In this document: in pieces, positions 47,601 to 58,106 of the stretch
Numbering within the stretch: the stretch's first letter is position 1
Layout of the letters: each line of letters opens with the position of its first letter
NCBI GenBank assembly: GCA_905116865.2
Contig: CAJHNH020002068.1
Span: 301,533-365,532, forward strand
DNA: 64,000 nucleotides
Direction: 5' to 3'
Source: Candidula unifasciata
Taxonomy: Eukaryota; Mollusca; Gastropoda; Stylommatophora; Geomitridae
The notes under the pieces: generated by a model
What the model was told of the DNA's origin: nothing
Database searches by the model: none
Seen by the model: only the letters and a program-made list of their open reading frames with translations
Program-made: the position numbers and the translations under genes

Positions 47601-50600
47601 TACGCAGAAATAGAAAAAAGCACAGAACACACAAGTAGCCACTACACAAACAAATTTGTTACAGTGAAGATTGGAGCATCAAGGGGCTTGTCCACAGTAG
47701 AATGAGGATAAGTCACCCATAACTACCATATTCCCTTCAAAACACAATCATAAATGACAAAATGAATGCTGTGGCTACAAAGCCTTCATCAGCATACAAC
47801 CAAATGCACAATGCTTGAACATAATAACAATTTAAGAGACAAAACAATGATGTACACGCTGCATTGACTAGCAACACTTACTGTTCTTTCATTGGAATCC
47901 TCAGATACAACATAACTGATTTCGGCAGCTGTGAAATTATAATACCCTGGCTTCAGTGGTCTTAGAATCACAGCATGAGTTACATTTGAGTTACTGTTGG
48001 TTGGTTAAGAAATGTTCAAGTGTTGGTATGCTTCAGTTATATAACAATCCAATACTTAACACAAACTATACTAGCCTAGACCCTCAAGAAATATATTCTG
48101 ATCTATGCATCATCATATGTATAGTATATGCTGCCCACAGCCCACTTCTGAGAAGAGAATTCTAGGAAAAAAAATCATGTTCTTAGAATGTTGCCGACAG
48201 AACAAACCAGAAACAGTAGCGCCTGTAAGCAGCGAAAGATGGGCTATCTAAAAGCAAGTTACAGTTGTACATGTTGTTTAGAATGTTGCCAACAGAACAA
48301 ACCAGAAACAGTAACGCCTGTAAGCAGTGAAAGATGGGCTATCTAAGAGCAAGTTACAGTTGTACATGTAAGTTTGCAAGTAGTGCAAAAAAAATGGAAA
48401 CCGAGCAGCTGGGAGGAAATTTTATGTGGATGAAAATAAATATGTGAAGATAAGTGGAAATGTTACAGTTTTAAGTGCATCGATTATCAGACATCATGGG
48501 GAATTCTTAGAATGAATTTAAAGCCAGTTTTGGCTGGGCAAGGCACTTTATGTGGTGCTTTATTATTATCACACCCCAAACAGGGGAAATCCACAGGTCA
48601 CAGGACAGTCTAATATTTCAGGGGGTGGTAGATAGGCTGCATGCATTCGTGGAACCTAGGCTGCACTCTCTCGTGGGATGTAAGTGGGTTGGGGTTAGAG
48701 CCAGTTCTAGATGTTTTGTAGTTGTTAAAAGCATCAGAAAGCCGGGAAACCCAGTCTTACCACCCTCTAAAATGTTGGACTGTCCTGTGATGTCATCTGG
48801 GCTAGGATATTAATAAAGAACCCTTTATGGCACAAAAAACCTCAGTGGCAGACAACAATGGCATCAATTACCGTTATTATTTTCATAAGGCACATTTCAA
48901 AACAGTGTAATGTTTATTAATAAACTGTGTACAAGTGACATGTAGGCTGATATTTCGAATATAAACCACACTTTATTTTTAATCAAAGATTTTCAGTTCA
49001 AATACTGTCGCCTATACACAAAAAATACTGTATGTGTATTTAAATGGTAGAGAAATAAAGTAATATCCCCTTTTTAATTAGCATGAGGTGCATATTGGGC
49101 GTCTCTGTGGTTGTAGGTTCGACTACTGACTCCATCCTATGGTTCATTTGCAGTGCAGGAGCTTTGTAGATCACCGAGTGCCATTGCTGTGGCTACAGAC
49201 TTCGTGTTTTGTGCAGTGCTCTTGTCGGGGCCAGCTGCTCTAAGACAGTGAGAAAGAGCCACATGGGATAAACCCCGGCATGACAAAAGATGATGCTCTC
49301 GCTTTTAAAATGCTCTTTTATAAGTATGGTCATTATTCTACGCCTTAGAGCAGGACATAATCGACTTTGCAGACATGTATACAAAATTTAAGATTGGCGA
49401 ATCATCAGCCATTAGAACCTGAGACAACAGATGATGTCCTCCAAGACTGTCCCAAATACATATCAAGACAAAACTACAGCCAAGAAAAACATAGATGCAT
49501 GCCAAACTTTACAGGTCGCTGATTTATTTACAACAGACAGTGAAGTTCACACTACAGACACCACTGTAGATATAGATAATCTATTTAAAGCAAACGAATG
49601 AAGAAGAAGAAGTATAGTACTAGCCCAACTTGTTTAAACTAATCAGCACTTGATTAGTGCTGTAGTAAATATGCTGACCAACTTCACTTTCCAATCAAAG
49701 TGACTGCATTAGGACAGAGCAAAATGGAGAAACAGACTGTGAGCACCATGTGACATACAATGGTACAACAGAACAAGAAGGAACCTTCACTGTCCTATGG
49801 GAGATGAGCACAGGATAAAACAAAATGGAGAAATACACTGTGAACCACATATCACACACAATAGCCCAACAGGACAATGAATGAATGAATGAGTGAATGA
49901 ATGAATGAATGAACCTTCACTTTCCTATGGAGGTGACTGCACAGGGCAGGAGAAATACATTGTGAACCCCATGTCACATACAAAGGCTAGTACAGTGAAT
50001 GAGACAAATAATGGCACAACGGGACAAAAGGAAATCTTCTGGTGCCTTATAAAGATTGTGAAGTCAGTGACTGGAATCTCTGTGCTGGTCGGTCATGGCC
50101 AACAAAGATTGGTTACAATTTTGTGCCAAGCCATGTAGGTACAAGCAAAAATAAATAAGCTGAAATCTTGCAGACAGGGTTGCCATGGTGGCAGACGAGC
50201 AATGGACCAGGGTGATGTACTGAATTCTCTATAAGAAATAAGGCATTTGCATGAATCTCTCAGTGACTGTGAATATGCATCCATAACCAGACTGCGACAA
50301 TAGCAAGTCAAAAGGGGTACGGCCAAACAACAGCAGCATGCAGGAAACCAAAGTTGAATAATAATAAACCAACACAGAACTTGTGTTATCATCTACTACT
50401 CACTGGGGGATTTCCTAAGGAGGGGATCCAAGCATTTAGGAACTGAATGGTGTAATGGGCAGTGAGGATGACCGGCTGACTAACTAACCTTTCATTGCTG
50501 TGAGATAAAACATTATTCCAAATATGAAACTGAAGCAAGGAACCGGTTATTTAACCACCTGCTCCTTCCTGTTTTTAACTCCTGATACTGGTTTTTCCAA

Positions 50601-51966
50601 ATGCAACAAGTAAAAACTAAAGGATACGGAGCTATCCTCTCCCAAGTCACTTTGAGATTACCGCTGACAACACTGAATGATGATTCTGGAAACGTGTTGT
50701 CATTTAGAACCACATCAAATGCCACCCTGAAATAAAAGAACTGCATTTTAAAAGTTCACCAGATGTAGATTATTAAAGTTTAAGCAAACCTGCAATATAA
50801 TCAATAATATTCTATAAAAAGTCCACGATGAATGCAAAAACTGTATGTCTAAGGTCACACAGAGTTCTAGTATGTCTTTTTGTAAAATGCCTGAACTGGC
50901 TTTTTGTGTTCTTTCTCATAACCTATTTTGATTTTAAACTGAAAATATGTGGCCAACAATGTTCTGTATGTAATGAATGAAAACATTTTGCTAACCTTTT
51001 TATATATATATTAAAAAAAATCCTGTACGTCTTTATTCTTTATGAATCCATTGTTCAAGGGGAGTTTAATCTCTAACTTGGAGGTCAACAAGCTCAACTT
51101 TGGTATATGTTTGTGTGAAGTTCATTTCTTTGAGATAGATACCATCCAAGGCAAGGGGCTCTACCTCTAGACAGGTTATTTGGTCAGGAAGCCACCTAAT
51201 GATCTGCTCTTTGAGATTTCTAACTGCCATGAAATACTGCAACACAGCTTGTGCATCAGACGTCAGGTTTTTTCCTAACTATCTGAGAAAACTATTAAAT
51301 CTCACAACTCTAGAGATCAGAACTATAAGTGATTTCATTATTCTTTGTCTTCTGCTAAACATCTTATCCTGTCTGGATCACAAACAGGACAGTGCCTTAA
51401 AGGTTGCTGCAGCCTGTCTTACAATGTAGCTCCCTTGGGCCAGATCCCCAACCTTTGTCAGGTGCAAGGGCAATCTTACAGAACATGCTTGGCGGTCTGC
51501 CTATCTACTGCACGGTCACAAGTGTCAGATTCATTTTTTACATTAGAAAACAGTTTTTTTTTTTTTTATATGCTGTCCTATCTCAGGTGTGAAAACATAG
51601 CTTTCGAGCATGATGTGAACACTGAAATCTCTGTCTCATCTCCCCTATTTTCTAGCCCCATGATCTATCAAGGTATGCTACATTTCAGAATGAAAATTTT
51701 GCAACAACTCTACATCTTGTGTATGTATCAACACTTGATGACACTGGCGGCAATTAAAGCTGATTCATTTCAAATATAACTACAGATGTTTACCTGCTGC
51801 CGACATTGAAAATTTTGTATTCTACTGTCAGATCTTTCCCTTCAACCAGATACTGATTTAGAATGTTCTTGGAGACCAACAACCTGGCTCCAGACTCTTC
51901 TTCTTCATAAGAAGGCAGAATGTAGACTGAGGCCAAGATCAAGGATGCTGCTACCCAAAACTTCAT
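44674..51966 (-). CDS. SSR2: Translocon-associated protein subunit beta (TRAP-beta), complete
   Basis: TRAP-beta is a single-pass ER membrane protein of the TRAP complex beside the Sec61 channel, helping certain signal sequences insert. Exons in order: 51794-51966, 50628-50726, 47882-47993, 46094-46171, 44674-44784. Phases agree throughout; total 573 bp, 190 residues (human 183). Residues 1-20 are a hydrophobic signal peptide. [20 protein letters not shown] follows, then [40 protein letters not shown], a membrane segment near 155-178 ([20 protein letters not shown]) and a short basic tail ending PKPKKN. Sequons are at N94-V-T and N110-F-T in the lumenal domain. A splice acceptor (ttttatccttcag) abuts the ATG, so an untranslated first exon upstream is likely. 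SSR2 converges on NOL6. Confidence 0.95.
44888..44950 (+). repeat. Interspersed repeat family 3, 5' fragment
   Basis: Carries tctgcgttcaacagttgtaa and aaagttctggttgttcat.tacttctggac, matching 17670-17730. It is separated from its probable continuation at 45360-45490 by the LINE fragment at 45050-45370, as if the LINE inserted within it or a composite unit is shared. Confidence 0.5.
45050..45370 (+). pseudogene. LINE ORF2 C-terminal fragment, best copy
   Basis: Reads [19 protein letters not shown] then [15 protein letters not shown], a stop, [15 protein letters not shown] and [14 protein letters not shown], close to the C-terminal tail of RTE- or CR1-like LINE proteins. Few stops are present. 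It lies in the last SSR2 intron on the opposite strand to the gene. Confidence 0.7.
45360..45490 (+). repeat. Interspersed repeat family 3, 3' fragment
   Basis: Carries aagactttgaaggaaatccc, cgatgcttgttgggaaggca, gctggtctgttcttgttttc and aagaacccacacgggg, as in 31190-31385 and 11515-11575. Confidence 0.6.
45525..45870 (+). repeat. Interspersed repeat family 6, copy 2
   Basis: Ordered similarity to 37690-37990 (gtgacaaaaggctgtcaag, tctttccaatggc, ccaaggaattctaag). It includes a G run at 45723-45734. The class is unknown. Confidence 0.35.
46240..46425 (-). repeat. SINE family 1 copy
   Basis: Shows cctttacttcccaggatatt, cttattttaggttgagtcaa and ctggaagccaaggtcaactt, then ggatttgaaaccctgacct (B-box region). 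It lies in SSR2 intron 3, upstream in transcript order of exon 4, in the same orientation as the gene. Confidence 0.6.
46435..46540 (+). repeat. Interspersed repeat family 4, short copy
   Basis: Contains cttcttctgcctttttaccc, cataggccctcaaccaactc and ccttcgctataggatgcagc. Confidence 0.5.
46660..46800 (-). repeat. Interspersed repeat family 3, reverse copy
   Basis: On the minus strand it reads aaagttatggttgttcgtcc, acttctggactctagccctg and ttccagaaactgagtgctgc, matching 17695-17750. A related plus-strand block is seen near 3905-3960. Confidence 0.5.
46800..47165 (+). pseudogene. LINE ORF2 tail with 3' end
   Basis: Reads [23 protein letters not shown], a WDRIGH..GR segment, GSLGRQ, then [14 protein letters not shown]. 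It ends atagaacaggatcaactaag, the same ordered blocks as 36195-36640. Stops are frequent. It lies in SSR2 intron 3. Confidence 0.6.
48184..48368. repeat. 95-bp tandem duplication
   Basis: Two adjacent copies begin tagaatgttgcc.acagaac at 48184 and 48279 and end gttacagttgtacatg. They differ at only a few positions, so the duplication is recent. It lies in SSR2 intron 2. Confidence 0.9.
49300..49605 (+). pseudogene. LINE C-terminal fragment (post-RNase H type)
   Basis: Reads [15 protein letters not shown], then DWRIISH, and later [16 protein letters not shown] in another frame. The (L/F)R.GHNRL..HM segment followed by D.LQ.CP is the usual end of LINE proteins that carry an RNase H domain. Confidence 0.65.
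49618..49700 (-). repeat. SINE family 1 fragment
   Basis: Shows aactaatcagcacttgatta, gtgctgtagtaaatatgctg and accaacttcactttcc, matching the middle of the 34056-34275 copy (accaatcagcacttggtagg). Confidence 0.5.
49695..50035. repeat. Approximately 110-bp tandem repeat, 3 diverged copies, with (GAAT)n
   Basis: Three units share caaaatggagaaa.acactgtgaac.ccat, then tcacatacaatggc.caac.ggacaa, then gaaccttcactttcctatgg. The middle boundary contains a GAAT tetranucleotide run at 49877-49912. A single related unit lies at 17600-17660. Confidence 0.65.
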
Positions 51967-53420
51967 CTGAAGGATAAAACAAAATTATAGGTTAGGCCAG
52001 CTTGGGGGAAAATGGTCCAATCCAATTCCTATATCATGCAAGAGAGAGTAATCCAAAGAGCACAAACTAGCACAGATTAGGATCTATGTCCATACACAAG
52101 AATTATAATTTTGTTTTAAACACAATTCAATTAATAGATAAGCAATTACTCCAATGTTTAAAATAATCAGAATTTAAATTCACTGGAAGCAAAGGCGGTC
52201 AGCACGATACTAACCACATTATCCATCAAGTGCTTACTGGTTTCAAAATACAGGACAAGTACCATATACCCAAACCATCTCATAGCATGAAAAAGAAGCC
52301 TTTTTTTTTTTTATGTTCAAGAAATTGGTTTTATCATATGCTGGACAGAATCGGTATTCCCAACGGCTTTTCATTCAGGTTTCTTGATCAATTATGGGAA
52401 GAAGTGTTTCCTTTTGCTAAGCTAATTGTTATACTTAAACAAATTACACAGGCCACACCCATAGACTGAGGGTTGCAAGCGTCGACACCAAATTAGCTCT
52501 CTGCAGTTTGAAACATCAATGCAAAAACCTCTCTATTAAATACAAACAGTAAATAAAAAAGATAGTTGGCAAGCTCCTGAGCATAATTTTTTTTTTAAAT
52601 GTTGGGCCACTTAATGTTGATCTCTGGTCATTGCAACAGATCTTCCAGCGGGGCAGAAATTTTTAAGCTCTTTATCTGATTCAGCATAATGGTATTTGGA
52701 CACATTAGGATTTGTTGGACCTCAGAGAGACTTTCGCTGTTTTATTAACACTTTTTAGCTGTATACAGTGTATCAACAACTTGAGGAGTTTAAAAAAAAC
52801 TACAAGCTTAATTTGGAAAGAAATTTTTCACAAATTATTACAACACGTGCATACAAATTCTAATATGAATTATCACATGAGTAAAGCAGGGAAAAAACCC
52901 CCAATGTCGACACATTAAGGAGCAACAGTGACCTCAGTAACTGGGGTCATGTGCAGGCTATAGGTTACCAAAATCATTATTTTCAGGATACAAACACTTT
53001 AACTCCAAGTAGTTTATGTATGCCCAATCATTTACAGTGGGTAGTTTTCTAGAATGTGAATTGTGAGCATTCTCAGATGAAACTCTATCACTGAAATAAT
53101 CAGCTGCTGGTGGTATAATATGTATAGAAATCTGGTTCCATATTCATATTTTCTGATGCCATAACCTTTATGATCTTCAACAATATCTTTTCCAAAGGAT
53201 ACTTAAAAGACAGCAACAGTGGAATCTGGGTAGTGAACTGGTTTGTGTGTGTGTGTGTGTGTGTGTGTGGAAATTACCATGCATACTTATGCAATCGATC
53301 CTCTTCTACCCTGGGGTGTTTGCCAGAGATCGCCAGACTTTTTTGTGTGTGTTCCATTCCAGTCCTCTATCAGACTTCTCTGCCATTAATTATGATGTTT
53401 ATGTGCTTATAACTAATAAC
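51967..53420. other. Upstream region of SSR2, no gene seen
   Basis: This stretch should hold the SSR2 promoter and any non-coding first exon, but neither could be placed. It is AT-rich, with homopolymer T/A runs and a (GT)n microsatellite at 53243-53268. Confidence 0.5.
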
Positions 53421-54078
53421 GGCTCTCCTTCGAACTTCGTCCTCATATTACGGCGGCCAAACAAATACCCTAGCAGGGCCTCAGTCATGTGTAAAATACG
53501 AAGTACCTGCCAAGGAACAAATCGCGGCAAAACTAGGATCGCCGAATAATTGAGCAATATTATCGAGGGCAAACAAAATGCTCTAACAGGGTCTCAGCGA
53601 TATGTTAATTGCGGACCTGTTTCTGCGACTATGCTGCACCGCTGACAGTATCCCCGTGCCGCTATGCGCGGCGCACTTTGGGGGGGGGCCCTGGGGGGGG
53701 GGGGGGGGGGGGGGGGCTCACGAGCAAATAAATTGGCTGGAGGAAGTTGCAAGAGATGTGGTAGCTGCTACTTGTGAGTCCCAGCTATCTAGTTTATCCC
53801 CCCCCCCCATCCGCGCTGCGCATAGCAAGCGCGGGGGATACCTTTGGCAATGAGTTTAATCGGAAGAACACTATCGCTAACCTGCGTCAGAGCGCGTTGT
53901 CTCCCTGCTATGTTGCTATTATCGTGTGTATTGTTGCATTTCTCGAAGTTGTCAACGGACAGTAATCCTAGTTTTGCCACAATGTGTTCGTCGGAGGAAG
54001 GCCACATTTTACAAATGAGGCCCTGTTAGGGTATTTGTTTGGATGCCATAAAATGGGGACGAAGTTCGAAGGAGAGCC
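53421..54078. mobile_element. Hairpin DNA element, copy 4 (658 bp), exact 8-bp target duplication
   Basis: The ends ggctctccttcgaacttcgt and acgaagttcgaaggagagcc are perfect inverted repeats, with further pairing (tatggc..ccaaacaaatac and gggtatttgtttggatgcc). The exact direct repeat ctaataac flanks it at 53413-53420 and 54079-54086. The centre contains runs of G (53680-53688, 53693-53716) and C (53779-53790) and the family gctcacgag / gtgagtcccagctatctagt palindrome. No transposase. Confidence 0.9.
53680..53716. repeat. G-rich homopolymer tract
   Basis: Two G runs (9 and about 24 bases) separated by ccct replace the usual atggggg block before the element's central palindrome. It is the G-strand counterpart of the C run in copy 3. 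Confidence 0.8.
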
Positions 54079-54206
54079 CTAATAACTGTATTATTTAACA
54101 AAGACCACAGTACTGCCGCTTCATCTGGACTGATAATGAACCTCACACCACTCACCTACCATAATGCAGAAAAGATGTATGTTCATGTTCTCAAAATTTA
54201 GATTAC

Positions 54207-54587
54207 TCATAACCTTCGAATAATGGCCACATATTATGGTGGCCAAAAACAGGGCCTCAGTCACATGTAAATTGCGGACTTCCGGCGACGATACCGCCAC
54301 CGCCGAGAGTATCTCCTACGCCACTACATGGATTGGGGCAAAACTAGATGGCTGGGACTCACCAGCAAAACTGCAGGAGATGCGGAAGCTGCTGCTTGTG
54401 AGTCCCAGCCATCTAGTGTAGCCCCAATCCACGCCGTGTGGGAGATACTCTCGACGGTGGCGGTAGTCACCGGAAGTGCACAATTTAAATATAAGTCGCC
54501 GGAAGTTCGCAATTTACATGTGACTAAGGCCCTGTTAGGGTATTTTTGTGGCGGCCAAAATATGTGGCCGTTATTCAGAGGATAGCC
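54207..54587. mobile_element. Hairpin DNA element, copy 5 (about 380 bp)
   Basis: A short copy, almost entirely palindromic. The left tcgaataatggccacatat pairs with the right atatgtggccgttattcaga, and ctagatggctgggactcacc pairs with gtgagtcccagccatctagt. The right end is ggatagcc; the left end is decayed. No target duplication could be recognised. It lies 130 bp from copy 4. Confidence 0.78.
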
Positions 54588-55289
54588 AGGAATGGGGTCC
54601 CCGGAATCTACATTAGGAACTTTTGCAATCAATTAAAAAAGGAAAAGCAGGCACCTGAGACAATTTCTATGATAATGTCAGGAATAAAAAGAAAAAAGTT
54701 CCGACATTCTGATTTCTGAACATTAAGGATAATCATTATTTTAATCTCAGTGGACAGTCACAGATCAGAAAGTAGAAAGAGAAAGGCAGAAGCCCCACCC
54801 ACCTTTATATTATAATTATATATAGATGTGAACTAGATATTAAGTTTACACTATTTCATGTCATTATCGATGATGTTAAAAAGTTAGCAAGATGTGTTCT
54901 TTATTTCTACCATATCGCATAACAAAAGTATTCAAACATAAACTTACTGTGCTGAGTTTTGCCCAGCCTTTTCTTTACGGCGCAGGATGTAGAAAAGGCA
55001 TGAACCTTGGGAAACACAAAACTGTTACGACGCTGCCGGCTTTATTTTTCTCGAAACAATTATTCATGATGTACAACAGCTCAAGCATCTACCGTGAATG
55101 CTCGCATGCTGACACTTTATACTTCCCCCCCCCCCCCTCTCTGGTCATCGGTCAGGGTAGAAATGGTTTCACCCTGAGTTGACGATCAATAATGATGGAG
55201 CCAAGACAGTGTCGATGAAGGCAAGTCATTTTATTTCATGATAGACTTAAAAACGGAATAGTTGTTTATATCTTTTACGACTCCCTGAC

Positions 55290-55485
55290 TGACTTTTTAC
55301 CCCCACCACGACATCACACCGAGCGATAAACACCCCGTGACACAAAGTGCCACCACTCGGATGAGGATCACCCGTGGAGAGGTCCCAAAAAATCCCGTTC
55401 AATAGTTAGGTTATATTGGACCCCCCGGCAACAACCAGAGTGGGGCTTTAAAATGACGAAAAATGCATCCCACATGGGGACAGAA
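55290..55485 (+). repeat. Interspersed repeat family 5, copy 2
   Basis: Shares gacatcacac.gagcgataaa, gacacaaagtgccaccac, atcacccgtggagag, and aaatgacgaaaaatgcatcc with 30280-30460. The two copies differ by an insertion of ctcggatgag. Confidence 0.7.
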
Positions 55486-56828
55486 TAAGTTAACTATATT
55501 TTAGAAGTTTTTTCAATTAATATACATCCAAAAAAGTAAGCCTGCCCGTCCTTCTAACCCGATCTGCTTCTTCTTTTCGTTCGTTCGAGTGAAGTTATTG
55601 CGTTGTGCCTGTTGCAAAGATGCGATGTTTGCGCCTTTTGGCCAATACGTCCGTCATCAAAGGGCATTTATTTTTCGATTTTGCCTTTCCTTTTGGGTTT
55701 TGTGTGACATGATGTGGCCTTAATTGTGTAGTCTCCACTCTATCCCTTTATTTACAGGTGTTACCCCTGGAGAATCCATCTGGGGCCGACACATAACGCT
55801 CTGGTCCTGGGCTTACAAAAGAAATCCTCACGTTCTGCACATGACTGGCTAACCTGACATCCATGTGTTGACCTACCCACTCTTCGCGGGTTGCGCCCTC
55901 TGGAGTCTGTAGCAGACTTCAGGTCAGGGACTTGAACGGCCCCACAGATGGGCACATTCTTCTTTATCACATTAGACTTCAACACTATTTAATCTGGAAA
56001 TTTAGCACGATAGTATGGGGGAAAAAAGCACGCTTCGGGCATGGCTTTCCCTGTCTGTTTCCGATACTCTGACGAGCAAGGCCAATGGTAACGGACGTCT
56101 GAACCTTTTTGTGTCAGTTGATAAGACTTTTGACGGTCGGACATTTACGATTTTGCTGTCATATCGTAGAACATGTTACTGGTGGACATTTGAGCATAAT
56201 CAGCTGACAGTAGCAGCTTGTCATGGTTTACCTCAACGCGGTGACGACAACACTGAGGTTTGACAAAGGATGTATACACGCGGACTGTACCACGAGATAA
56301 TGCCCTCAGAAGTTGCTTGCCTAAGCTGCGAACAAATCACTTTAGTCTAGGACTGAGTCTCAGCAGTTCACTAGATCTTTTACTCGACAGATGTTTGAAT
56401 ACGGTCTGTCATGTAGCAGAAAATCCGACCAGAGGGCTTAACTTATGTTCCAAATGAGTTTTTGATAGACGATATTACCTGTGCACTGGGGTGGGCTGAT
56501 GAGAGTCAGAGGTTTTCTGGACACTGCATCTCTTGAGCCACCATCCGAGATTGAGGCCCGTATGAGCCATTACCCGTAGCACACGACGAGGACGTGTGAA
56601 AGGAGTCTTGCGTGAGGATCCACAAAACCATCACAGTGTCTGATGGCTCCTGAGGTGAGGTACGGAGCATCTCCTTTTACACATCACAACAGCCTTAACT
56701 TCCCCTCATCCCAGTGACCGAATTCACCGTACTACGTCTGCCCCAGTCCACCATTATGCCTCTGTTCGTGAGTCAGTAATATTCATAGTATGTATATTAT
56801 ACCATAAACATAACATGCTTTAAAGAAA

Positions 56829-56912
56829 ACATACAATCGCAGTCTGAAAGATGAGTGTTAAAAGGAGATAACATACAATCGCAGTATGAAAGATGAGTGT
56901 TAGAAGGACCGA
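56829..56912. repeat. 42-bp tandem duplication
   Basis: Two copies of acatacaatcgcagt.tgaaa and gatgagtgtta.aaggag, period 42. Confidence 0.85.
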
Positions 56913-57253
56913 ATGTAATACGGGCCTGCATGCCCAGTTTGTGACTATTAGAAAAAAAGTTCGTTCCTCCGTCTATCTGTATATCTGCCTATTTTGAGTG
57001 TTTTCAACTCATTATTATTTTTTAAATGATGATTAAAACAGTTAGTTTTGTTTTTCATTTTCACGTGTTCAGTAAGCAAAACGTTCCCGATATTGCCAGT
57101 CTCGCTGTTCAGAGAGCTCTGGTTCATGTGGGAGTCCAGCGCCTTATGAATATTAGGGGCGGGTTCAAGGGGGCATACGATTTGTTTAAGTGCGTATAAA
57201 TGACAATAATTATTATTATTATCTGCTGAATGACACGTAAATATTATATATAA

Positions 57254-57259
<6 letters not shown>

Positions 57260-57291
<32 letters not shown>

Positions 57292-57300
57292 GTGTGTGTG
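57260..57300. repeat. (TG)n microsatellite
   Basis: A TG run of about 20 units with one C interruption, following an AT-rich stretch (tatataaatatatatg). Confidence 0.9.
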
Positions 57301-58106
57301 AAATAATAACTCCGTTAATACCGATCCCAAGCCCGGCTGTAAAAGCAGGAGAGTCAGGTCATGACCTACTTAAGTTTTAGGAAAAGCGGCAGACGATGTT
57401 AGCTTGACGTGACGTCACTACCCCGGGCTTACGATACAACATAAACAACGTTCAATAAAGCCGTTTATGTCTTTTAACTAAGCTTTTGAAGTCACAACAA
57501 TGGTCTAAGTATGAACAGCAGAAAAACGGAATATACTGACATTTTAGCTTGTGAATATCCAGAATGTATCTGTATATCAAAACTTAAGTAGGCCATGGTG
57601 TGGCTGAACTTGAGTGCTCTTGTCCTTGTAAGTAGTGGGTAACCATGCATAAGCCAGACGACCTGCATGGAGGCCACAAGGATGCAGTCACGTCAGCATG
57701 CAAAGGCACAACTGGCCAATCAAATGTTTGCCCGAAACTACGATTACGTTACCACAAAGAGCAAACTGGACGGATCTGGTACTGGTACTGGTGTTGCTAA
57801 AAAAAAACGAAAAACTTCTTGCCTCTTTCAACCGGCTCCTAGATTGAGCTTTGGTTATATCGAAGCGGTGTTTTGTTGTCTGGAGTTTTGTTATCCAGTT
57901 ATAGTCGTTTCTGTTGTGGCGATTTACATTTCTGCCTGAGGTTAGTTGCTTCTGTCAGAGTGAGGTAGGTGGGCGTGGCTGGGCGGCGGACATATGTCAT
58001 CTGGTTGTGGGCTGTGAGGTTTCTCAGGGCTGGTGGGCGTGGTTGTTCAGCTGTCATGGCGGCTTGTGAGGTTTTCATTGGTTGCTGCATGTTGGCTTTC
58101 AACTTG

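Larger units (their letters stand above)
54588..57900. other. Intergenic region without a recognised gene
   Basis: Holds repeat family 5 copy 2, a 42-bp duplication and a (TG)n run, each listed separately. The part from 55700 to 56760 is richer in GC and has several short open frames (for example 56015-56263 plus). None showed a known domain, a signal peptide or clear splice sites. Confidence 0.5.

Noticed and set aside
56015..56263. Plus-strand open frame of 82 codons
   Set aside because: No recognisable motif, no splice context and no neighbouring exons.
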